Origin: Rhizobium sp. FY34
GTDB lineage: Bacteria; Pseudomonadota; Alphaproteobacteria; Rhizobiales; Rhizobiaceae
Length of the DNA stretch: 64,000 nucleotides
Direction of reading: 5' to 3'
Assembly (NCBI RefSeq): GCF_005222845.1
Contig: NZ_STFZ01000034.1
Location: 310,001 to 374,000, forward strand
Made by a program: the position numbers and the translations under genes. Below are positions 57,594 to 64,000 of the stretch, piece by piece. The notes beneath the pieces were generated by a model, which saw only the letters and a program-made list of their open reading frames with translations, had not been told where the DNA came from and did no database searches. How positions within the stretch are numbered: the first letter of the stretch is position 1; the number at the start of each line of letters is the position of its first letter.

Positions 57594-57937
57594 TTAAGTC
57601 CATCCCTGATGATGGTTGTCACGTCGATAATGCCCTGGAAATTGTCTGACTGCCGCCGTCTGATCCGCTCGCATTCCTTCAAGATCCAGATGGCGATGGA
57701 GATCAGATTGGCACGCAACTCCGTGTTGAGTTCGTTTTCCGGCTGGCGAAGATCCTCGATGAACCGGATCCAGACACGTCGGGTGTAGAAGAGTGCTTCA
57801 ATCGTCGCGCGGGGAACATTGCTGGCGTCGCGCGCCGCTTTGAGAAGATCGATGGACCGGTCGAGTGCCTGCCGTTCCCGGCTTTTGGCATCTGCGACGT
57901 CGTCCTCCATGATCTCGGTATATGAAAACTGGTACAT
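57590..57937 (-). CDS. flaF: Flagellin synthesis regulator FlaF
   Basis: 115 residues. '[13 protein letters not shown]' start, then '[17 protein letters not shown]' and '[36 protein letters not shown]', typical of FlaF. It works opposite or alongside FlbT in flagellin production and secretion. It follows flgL by 37 bases and shares an ATGA overlap with flbT. Confidence 0.94.
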   Translation of the reverse strand: MYQFSYTEIMEDDVADAKSRERQALDRSIDLLKAARDASNVPRATIEALFYTRRVWIRFIEDLRQPENELNTELRANLISIAIWILKECERIRRRQSDNFQGIIDVTTIIRDGLK

Positions 57938-57974
57938 TCATGTATCCTTCATTTTCACTCATTTCCTCCAGTCA

Positions 57975-59060
57975 TCAGAGGAAGTTGACAAGGCTAAGTT
58001 GTTGAATGCGCGAGGTCAGCGTGTAGGCCGTTTCGAGCTGTGCCTGCAAAGACGTCACACGCGTGGAGGCCTCGTAAGGATCGACACCCTGAAGCGCATT
58101 CAGGTTGAGTTCGAGAATGTCCTTCTGTGCCGCCAGCGACTCGTTGGCGTTCTTCAGGCGTTCCGTCGAAAGACCGATTTCCGACCGCTGATTGTTGATG
58201 CCGGAGATGCCTTTGCCGATCGCATTCGTGGCATGCGTCGTCGCGACAGCGCGCAGGTCTTCCGGAACCTCTGGCCGCAGGAACTGCGTTGCCACAACGG
58301 TTCCGAACATGTAGCTGCGGAAGCCCTGGCTATTGGCATTCGTCGATGTCTCGACCACTTCCGACGATGTGATACGCGTCGTCATATTGGTGTCGCTGGC
58401 TTGCGACACATAAGTGGTCCAGAAGTCCTCGCCAGCGAGACCCGTATGAGGCGGGTCGGTCAGCGGCGCGGTTCCATTGAACTTGGCTTCCAGGCCGGTC
58501 AGATAGGTATCCATATCCGCCGGCGTCATGGCATCGACAGAGGGGATACCATTGTCGGCGAGGAACTGGTTGAGTTCCATTTCGACCGCATCATTGAAGG
58601 CGGAATTGGGATCGGTATAGTCGGCCACCGGCTTGACGTCGGTATTGGTGCCCGAGAAAAGATACTCGCCGTTCACCGAGGTATTGGCGACGCTCGTGAA
58701 GGTGTTGAGCGAGCTCTCAAGCGCAAGCTGTGCATCGTCCAGCGTCGAGGCGCTGCCTGAAAGCGCGGTCAGAACATCCAGGACATCCTGGCCTGCATCC
58801 GCCATTGTCTCAAGTGCCAGTTCGGAGGAATCCATCCGAGTCTCGGCGATGGAGTTCGTCGATATCTGGGTATCGATTCGCATGACGTCGCGGGTCAGGT
58901 CGAGATTGCGGGCCGTATCCGCCCCCAGTGCGACACCCATATCGGCGTGCACGCCGGTCGTGACTTCCTGGTTAGCCTTCGTCAATGCGTTCTGAGTTTG
59001 GGCCATCGTCTCACGAAGGCCGGACTGTACCGATACGGTAGAGCTAAATGACGTTTTCAT
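57975..59060 (-). CDS. flgL: Flagellar hook-associated protein FlgL (HAP3)
   Basis: 361 residues. Flagellin-like N-terminal helix (ETMAQTQNALTKANQEVTTG) and C-terminal helix (ASTRVTSLQAQLETAYTLTSR) that form the D0/D1 coiled coil; the ending LSLVNFL is typical of FlgL. It joins the hook to the filament. It starts 3 bases after flgK. Confidence 0.93.
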   Translation of the reverse strand: MKTSFSSTVSVQSGLRETMAQTQNALTKANQEVTTGVHADMGVALGADTARNLDLTRDVMRIDTQISTNSIAETRMDSSELALETMADAGQDVLDVLTALSGSASTLDDAQLALESSLNTFTSVANTSVNGEYLFSGTNTDVKPVADYTDPNSAFNDAVEMELNQFLADNGIPSVDAMTPADMDTYLTGLEAKFNGTAPLTDPPHTGLAGEDFWTTYVSQASDTNMTTRITSSEVVETSTNANSQGFRSYMFGTVVATQFLRPEVPEDLRAVATTHATNAIGKGISGINNQRSEIGLSTERLKNANESLAAQKDILELNLNALQGVDPYEASTRVTSLQAQLETAYTLTSRIQQLSLVNFL

Positions 59061-59063
59061 GGT

Positions 59064-60512
59064 TTATCCCGCCGCTTCAAGCAAAGCTGCCATCATTTCA
59101 TCGATCGTGCTGACAAGCTTGGCCGCCGCCTTGTAGGATTGCTCGATGTCGAGAAGCAAAGACATCTCCTCATCGATGCTGACCCCGGTTTCACTCGAAT
59201 AGGCCTCTAGCGACCTTGAACTCATGGCCGATTTCGTTTCGTTCGCCGCGTCTGCCTTGCTTCTGGTTTCCTCCAGCCAGGAGGTCGATGCCGATGCATA
59301 GGTCATGAGGCTGAGACTGCCGCTCACGCCCGTCGCCGGATCGAAGCTTTGAGTAACCACCATGCCTTGAGCCAGGCTGTCGAGATATGCGGAATAACCG
59401 CTGCCGCCGGTCGTATTCATGACATAGGCGCCGCCATTCATGCCGCCATCGCGCAGAATGACCGGATTGTCGATCGCCAGTTGGTTGACGGAAATGCTTG
59501 CGGCCAGGCCGGGAACCACGGTTGCCGCCGTCGGCACGCTGTCATCGACACCATTGGTGAAAAGGCCTGCCAGCGGCGTCAATGTTCCATCGGGACCGGT
59601 TTCGGCGAATGTCACGATCAGGCCGCGCGCAATCTCGTCGAGCTGCGCCTGGTAGTCGGGAGCGATCTGATCGCGGATCTGCAAATGACCCTGGAGCGAA
59701 CCGGAGGCACTGGTATCGGCGCCGACGCCTGGGCTCAGTTGCACGCCATCGATATAGACGGCATTGCCCGTGACCGAAGCCGTGTAGGTCGTGGTTGGCG
59801 TGAACGACACCTGCCGGGGCACTGTTTCAAACAGCGTCGTGCCATCGGATGTGTAGAGGGCCATGTCGCCATTGGTGCGCTCGCTCGTCGAGACACCGAT
59901 GATCTGCGAAATCTGCTTGACCAGCGTATCGCGCGTATCGAGAGCGTCGCTGGCATCCTCACCGGCGACATTGGAGCGAACGACATCGTTATTGGCCGCC
60001 TCGAACTGCGCCAGAAGATTGTTCAGCTCATCGACATCATCCTTGATGTCCGCGTCGGCGCGGCTGCGGATCGCCTGAACTTCATTCGACGTTGTATTCA
60101 GATAATTGGCTGTTTCCTGCGCGGATGCCACAGTCGAAGATGCAAGCGTGCTCTCGCTGGGAGAGGCCGCATAGGCATTCAGGTCATCGGCCAGGTCGGA
60201 AAGGTGGGCGCTCGGCGAATTGTCATACTCGTTTCCGCCGAGCTGGCTGCGGATTTCCGTCACACCGGCGACGACTGTCGCTTGGCCACTGGCCACGGAG
60301 GTGGCGGTAATCGTCTGCCGAAAAAGCGCATCGTTTTGCGCACGATCCGTCGATGCAATCAGTGCGCCGTTTCCTGCTGTAACAAGAGCATTGGAACGCC
60401 GCACATAATTGGCATTCTCAGCATTGGCGATGTTCTTCGACGTGGTGGCGGTCTGCGCACCGGTCGTGTTGAACATCGACTGAGCCGTGGATAGTGAGGT
60501 TGTAAGCGACAT
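59064..60512 (-). CDS. flgK: Flagellar hook-associated protein FlgK (HAP1)
   Basis: 482 residues. The N-terminus (SLTTSLSTAQSMFNTTGAQT…NIANAENANYVRR) and C-terminus (SIDEEMSLLLDIEQSYKAAAKLVSTIDEMM) are the conserved axial-protein ends. The middle is Thr/Ser-rich and variable. First hook-filament junction protein. Lies 32 bases after flgE. Confidence 0.94.
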   Translation of the reverse strand: MSLTTSLSTAQSMFNTTGAQTATTSKNIANAENANYVRRSNALVTAGNGALIASTDRAQNDALFRQTITATSVASGQATVVAGVTEIRSQLGGNEYDNSPSAHLSDLADDLNAYAASPSESTLASSTVASAQETANYLNTTSNEVQAIRSRADADIKDDVDELNNLLAQFEAANNDVVRSNVAGEDASDALDTRDTLVKQISQIIGVSTSERTNGDMALYTSDGTTLFETVPRQVSFTPTTTYTASVTGNAVYIDGVQLSPGVGADTSASGSLQGHLQIRDQIAPDYQAQLDEIARGLIVTFAETGPDGTLTPLAGLFTNGVDDSVPTAATVVPGLAASISVNQLAIDNPVILRDGGMNGGAYVMNTTGGSGYSAYLDSLAQGMVVTQSFDPATGVSGSLSLMTYASASTSWLEETRSKADAANETKSAMSSRSLEAYSSETGVSIDEEMSLLLDIEQSYKAAAKLVSTIDEMMAALLEAAG

Positions 60513-60544
60513 TTATATTGCCTTTTCGGTGACGTTACGCCCGA

Positions 60545-61747
60545 TTACCTCTTGAGGTTCACCAATGTTTCCAGCAGTTCCGAGCCGGTCTGGAAGACCT
60601 TCGAGTTTGCCGTGTAGTTACGCTGGGACTCGATCATCGCGGTCAGTTCTTCGGCGATATCGACATTGGAATCTTCCAATGCGTTGGAGAGGATATCGCC
60701 GTAGCCGCTGGTGCCGGAATAGCCCATGACGACGACGCCCGAGTCATTGCTCTGCGAGTAGACGTTGCCCGCCATCGGCGTGAGATTGTTCGGGCTCTGC
60801 ACGGTTGCCATGGCAATGCGGTAGGTCGGGATCGACTGACCGTTGCCGTAGATGACCGATACGATACCATCCTTGCTGATCTCGACCCGGTCGACACCGC
60901 TGGCGCCCTGACCATCGATATCACCTTCGACCGAGCTGGCACTGCCGAGCTGTGTCGTCTTTGTGAAATCGAGATCCACGGCACCGAGTTCTGCTCCGTC
61001 AATCGTCAAAGGCGTTGTGGTGACAGTGCCGCCAGATGTCAATTTACCGTCTGCGCCGAAGGTCAGGGTATCGGTGCCGAGTGTGGTCGTCGTACCGACG
61101 CTATCGGTATAGCTGATGGTCAGATCCCACGAATTGGCCGCAGTCTTTGTGTAGTTGAGATCGAGCGGACGGGAATTGCCCTGCGAATCAAACGCGACAA
61201 CCGAGGCCTTGTAGCTGGATGCAATCGCAGCGTTGGCATTGAGATTGCCTTCCACCACACCTTCCGTCGAGGGAGTGGCGTTAAGACCGCCTGAGTCGAT
61301 ATTGATCGGCACAAGGCCTTCAAAACCGTTGATGACAATGGTCGGATCTTCCGTCGAGGAATAGGGGTAGCCCATCAGGGTGTAGCCGGCGGAATTTTGC
61401 AGCGTTCCGTCATCCATCTCCTCGAAATTGCCGGAGCGGGTCATGTATTCGGTGCCATCGCTGCCCTGGACGACGAAGAAGCCATCGCCATCAATGGCAA
61501 GGTCTGTCGCAGACGTGGTGTAGGTGAAGGAGCCCTGGTCGTTGATCGAATAGCGGACGGTCGTTTCAACGCCGCCGGAATTATAGCTTGAACCCGAACT
61601 GGGCAGCAGCATCGACGAGAACTGTGTAGATGACTTTTTGTAGCCCACAGTGCTGGAGTTCGCAATGTTGTCGCCAACCGTGCCGAGCCGGTTCGCCTGA
61701 GCGTTCATACCGGAGACACCCGTCCGCATCGTTCCATAAAGGCTCAT
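60545..61747 (-). CDS. flgE: Flagellar hook protein FlgE
   Basis: 400 residues. 'SLYGTMRTGVSGMNAQANRLGTVGDNIANSSTVGYKK' opens with the rod/hook signature (GMNAQ…DNIANS…GYK), the middle carries 'DLAIDGDGFFVVQGSDGTEYMTRSGNF', and the C-terminus 'DIAEELTAMIESQRNYTANSKVFQT' is the conserved hook end. It builds the hook. It follows rem after 226 bases. Confidence 0.95.
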   Translation of the reverse strand: MSLYGTMRTGVSGMNAQANRLGTVGDNIANSSTVGYKKSSTQFSSMLLPSSGSSYNSGGVETTVRYSINDQGSFTYTTSATDLAIDGDGFFVVQGSDGTEYMTRSGNFEEMDDGTLQNSAGYTLMGYPYSSTEDPTIVINGFEGLVPINIDSGGLNATPSTEGVVEGNLNANAAIASSYKASVVAFDSQGNSRPLDLNYTKTAANSWDLTISYTDSVGTTTTLGTDTLTFGADGKLTSGGTVTTTPLTIDGAELGAVDLDFTKTTQLGSASSVEGDIDGQGASGVDRVEISKDGIVSVIYGNGQSIPTYRIAMATVQSPNNLTPMAGNVYSQSNDSGVVVMGYSGTSGYGDILSNALEDSNVDIAEELTAMIESQRNYTANSKVFQTGSELLETLVNLKR

Positions 61748-61880
61748 ATCAAATCCTCGTTTTGCCTATACTCCCACACTATGCGCCGGGCCTTGCGTGA
61801 AGCTGTCTGCTGCGTCCTGTGCGCGCAGGAAAGGCGTGTTGCCCGCCTTGTCGAGGCAGGCCGTCGGCAAGCGCCTGGAC

Positions 61881-61926
61881 AACAAAATACAACCCCGGAG
61901 ATCGACGTCGATTTCCGAGGTTGTAT
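61881..61926 (-). terminator. Terminator after rem
   Basis: ATACAACCCCGGA (61887-61899) pairs with TCCGAGGTTGTAT (61914-61926), 12 of 13 positions matched, with a 14-base loop. The minus strand then runs GTATTTTGTTGT. It should separate rem from flgE. Confidence 0.7.
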
Positions 61927-61973
61927 CTGGATAATATTTGATGAAGATCAGTATATTTCGACGTTGAAATGTA

Positions 61974-62645
61974 TCACTTCCAGTCGATGCAGTATCCCAG
62001 GAAGCGTTTGGAGTCGATTGGATCGAAACTCAGCTTCTTGCGCAGCTTCTTGCGCAGCTTGCTGATATGGCTTTCAACGACGTTTTCTTCGACTTCCTCG
62101 TCGAAAATGCCATAGATCGCGTTGAAGATCTGGGTCTTGGAAACGCGACGGCCGCGGTTGGCGACCAAATACTCAAGAATGCGACGTTCCCTGCGCGGAA
62201 GCGCAAAGATCTCGCCCTGGATTTCCGGGTCGCGACCATCGTCGAAGACGCGGATCGGGCCGATATCCGTGAAGTTGGTGAGTGCCTTGATGCGACGGCG
62301 GATAGCCGCAGCACGCGCAAGGATCTCGCGGGGATGAACCGGCTTGCGCACGACATCATCCACGCCGCTGTCGAACAGCGCAAGCGTTGCCTCCAGCGAG
62401 GGGTGATCGCTCACCGCAATCACCGGCGCCATCGAACGGTCGCGGATAGCCCGCGGCAGTTCGAGTGACAGGCCTGTCTGGCCCAGCAGGAATGCCTCTA
62501 CGGCGGCAATGTCTGTGTCTGCCGCCGTATTCACCCATTCACCGAATTCCTTCGGATCAAAACCTGTTGAGGGCACGCCCTCACGTCCAAATAGTGAGGT
62601 GTAACCCTCTTTAACAAGCTCTCGCTCATCAACCACTACGATCAT
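61974..62645 (-). CDS. rem: Flagellar transcriptional activator Rem (OmpR-type)
   Basis: 223 residues: a receiver-like N-terminal half and an OmpR-type winged helix ([20 protein letters not shown] … [19 protein letters not shown]). The receiver is degenerate: the usual DD pair is reduced to VVVDERELV, and the phospho-acceptor position falls in '[13 protein letters not shown]' with no Asp, while the lysine of the KP motif is kept (VVRKPVHP). Rem in Sinorhizobium is an orphan regulator made during growth that activates class II flagellar genes under VisNR. It is placed upstream of flgE as in that species. Confidence 0.93.
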   Translation of the reverse strand: MIVVVDERELVKEGYTSLFGREGVPSTGFDPKEFGEWVNTAADTDIAAVEAFLLGQTGLSLELPRAIRDRSMAPVIAVSDHPSLEATLALFDSGVDDVVRKPVHPREILARAAAIRRRIKALTNFTDIGPIRVFDDGRDPEIQGEIFALPRRERRILEYLVANRGRRVSKTQIFNAIYGIFDEEVEENVVESHISKLRKKLRKKLSFDPIDSKRFLGYCIDWK

Positions 62646-62926
62646 TCGTCCGCCTCCGAATCAGTGTGGTGCCTCGATGACCTATGGGTACGAATCGAGG
62701 GATTCCCGGACAACTACACGAAGTTAACCATAGCTTTTAATAGTTGATTAACGAATGGGCCGCGATTTGCCCTACATCTAGTGGCAATCACGGGAATTCA
62801 CACAAATTTGCGGGGGAAAAGTTAACGTGCGACAACGCTGCCCTTGCCTTGCCACCTTTTGGCCGCAAGCGCGGCAAAGGACGAAACGGGCCTTGGGCCG
62901 ATCGATATCTCAATTATTGGTTGTAG
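62646..62926. other. 281-base gap upstream of rem
   Basis: Holds the rem promoter region. The stretch 62700-62770 is AT-rich (TTAACCATAGCTTTTAATAGTTGATTAACG). I see no gene and no clear hairpin. Confidence 0.5.
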
Positions 62927-63502
62927 TCATTGGCAGAATTGCTGAGCCCCCGAGGTCCATTTTCCATAGCCCGTCGCGACGAGATTGGAGATGACCCGGC
63001 ATACATAGCGCTTCTGGGCGGGGTCATTATTGGGACCCGCATGGTAACGTGCTACCGCCATTGTCCAGGTCTCGTGCCTGTCATGAAGGTTGCGCAGGAA
63101 CTTTGCCGCATACTCAACGTTGCGCTTTGGATCAAGCATTTCCTGCGGCGAAGAGAAATTCTCGCCATGGAAATGATGGTTGATCTGCATGCAGCCCATG
63201 TCGATAAGCTCCTTGCCCTCGAGGCGGGCCGCCTGGAAAGTTTGCAGTGCCATGGACGGCGTTTCGGGGAAAAAGGCCTTGCCCTCGATGTTCAGCGCCC
63301 AAGGATAGAGGCTGCCCTTGCGCCCTGTCTCTGTCAGTCCGACGGAGTACAAGATGCCTTCGGGAATGCCGTATTTCGCGGCAGCGGCCTGTATCTCGCG
63401 CTCACATGCGCCGGCAGCCACCGCTGCGGCATCAGATGTAAAGCTGCTGAGGCCGAGCGCTGCCAGCAGCGATAACAGGCCCAGTGTCCGTATGAGGCTC
63501 AT
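62927..63502 (-). CDS. Lytic transglycosylase-like flagellar accessory protein
   Basis: 191 residues from ATG 63502; the frame is open 26 codons further. A signal peptide (RTLGLLSLLAALGLSSF) precedes a SLT-type domain: 'AAKYGIPEGILYSVGLTETGR' with Glu84 (full-frame numbering) as the catalytic residue of the ES/ET motif, 'MGCMQINHHFHG', and 'NVEYAAKFLRNLHDR…AVARYHAG'. It cleaves peptidoglycan, probably to let the flagellar rod through, since FlgJ here lacks a muramidase domain. It overlaps the end of fliK by 71 bases. Confidence 0.88.
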   Translation of the reverse strand: MSLIRTLGLLSLLAALGLSSFTSDAAAVAAGACEREIQAAAAKYGIPEGILYSVGLTETGRKGSLYPWALNIEGKAFFPETPSMALQTFQAARLEGKELIDMGCMQINHHFHGENFSSPQEMLDPKRNVEYAAKFLRNLHDRHETWTMAVARYHAGPNNDPAQKRYVCRVISNLVATGYGKWTSGAQQFCQ

Positions 63503-64000
63503 TCTCTCGTCTTCCCGATGTCTCGCCTGAACCTGAAGAACTGGAACTCTGCTCCCCGCCCTGTCCGGCGCCTCCATCAAACTGCTTGTCGCCGGCTGGC
63601 CCGCGCTGGCCCGGATCGGCCATTTGTCCCGTGCTATCCGCCTGGCTGGCGGGCGCGATGCTGACGGTGACCTGATCCACCGAGAAGCCCTGGTTCTTCA
63701 AGGCTTCCATGATGCTGCTGCTGTCTTCGCTCAGCTGGGTGTGCGCCGCCCGGTTCTCCACCGTCAGATGCACGCTGAGCGCCTCGCCTGAAAGCCGCAG
63801 CGTGGCGGTTACCAGGCCAAGCTCGATCGGCGTCATCTGAAGCTTCAAGGTATTGACCACCTGGCCGGTGCTGCTCTGGGCGGCCGCATTGGACAGGCTC
63901 GCACCGGGCTGCATGGCAGCAGTCCATTCCGGATCGCCCGACAATGCGGATGTCAGGGCAGCGCCATTGGCTGAAAGGCCAAAGCCGAGGAAGCGGCGTG
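63432..64000 (-). CDS. fliK: Flagellar hook-length control protein FliK, C-terminal part
   Basis: The frame is open from the right edge of the window to the stop at 63432, so the N-terminal part is missing. The C-terminal FliK domain is visible: 'LKLQMTPIELGLVTATLRL' (the L-x-P-x-x-LG-x-V signature), then 'LTVENRAAHTQLSEDSSSIMEALKNQGF'. The tail is Gly/Ser/Gln-rich. In Sinorhizobium this gene was first named motD. It sets hook length by triggering the export switch. Confidence 0.85.
   Translation of the reverse strand, partial: RRFLGFGLSANGAALTSALSGDPEWTAAMQPGASLSNAAAQSSTGQVVNTLKLQMTPIELGLVTATLRLSGEALSVHLTVENRAAHTQLSEDSSSIMEALKNQGFSVDQVTVSIAPASQADSTGQMADPGQRGPAGDKQFDGGAGQGGEQSSSSSGSGETSGRRENEPHTDTGPVIAAGSARPQQLYI

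Overview
The window is about 60% GC and carries a gene set and order typical of a Rhizobiaceae chromosome (Agrobacterium/Rhizobium/Sinorhizobium group). The taxonomic signals are the aglEFGAK alpha-glucoside locus with its LacI regulator, zwf-pgl-edd, the FlbT/FlaF/Rem-type flagellar operon, a PdhS-type kinase, a putrescine ABC operon, a rhizobial palindromic intergenic repeat, and a tRNA-His with A73 and no G-1. From memory of related genomes, the flagellar, agl, zwf and pdhS genes lie in the same neighbourhood in Agrobacterium, so most of the window looks like conserved core chromosome.

Layout. 1-316 is the tail of a LysR regulator. 341-4639 (minus) is a two-gene unit of a P2-type cation ATPase and an APH/P-loop kinase fusion, with an FNR/FixK-like box upstream. 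4927-5754 is a lower-GC orphan gene with an RX4H (HEPN-like) motif beside tRNA-His (5942-6018). A phasin (6158-6604), a very large PdhS-family histidine kinase (6840-10493), a double-domain ferric-iron-type permease (10640-12301), acetoacetyl-CoA synthetase (12546-14498) and an AsmA protein (14634-16484) follow. 16493-20584 is a potFGHI-type putrescine importer. 20732-24097 holds a RamB/ScfR-like regulator divergent from isocitrate lyase plus a small downstream gene. 24171-30312 has a LysR regulator and two chemoreceptors. 30519-34573 has a YhiN-type flavoprotein and a puuA-puuB-like putrescine catabolic pair. 34671-38784 is zwf-pgl-edd (Entner-Doudoroff). 38822-39921 is a small accessory pair (RusA-like nuclease plus PD-(D/E)XK-like/HEPN-like protein). 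A PilZ protein follows, then aglEFGAK with divergent aglR (40565-48309), folD, and a Wzz/GumC-like protein (49348-51159). 51356-64000 (minus) is the flagellar region: fliK, lytic transglycosylase, rem, flgE, flgK, flgL, flaF, flbT, flgD, fliQ, flhA, fliR, a FliJ-like protein, flgJ, a FlgN-like protein and one unknown, closed by a strong terminator.

How the parts work together. AglEFGAK supplies glucose that can enter Zwf-Pgl-Edd. PotFGHI supplies putrescine to PuuA/PuuB. Phasin, acetoacetyl-CoA synthetase and isocitrate lyase fit polyhydroxybutyrate and C2 metabolism. Two chemoreceptors, a PilZ protein and the flagellar operon cover motility.

Best candidates for something undescribed: (1) the overlapping RusA-like plus PD-(D/E)XK/HEPN-like gene pair at 38822-39921, inserted in core metabolism; (2) the RX4H orphan gene beside tRNA-His; (3) the P-type ATPase/APH-kinase unit under a possible oxygen-responsive box, which resembles the composition of the mycobacterial dormancy regulon. 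All assignments rest on reading the sequence by eye; no database search was run.
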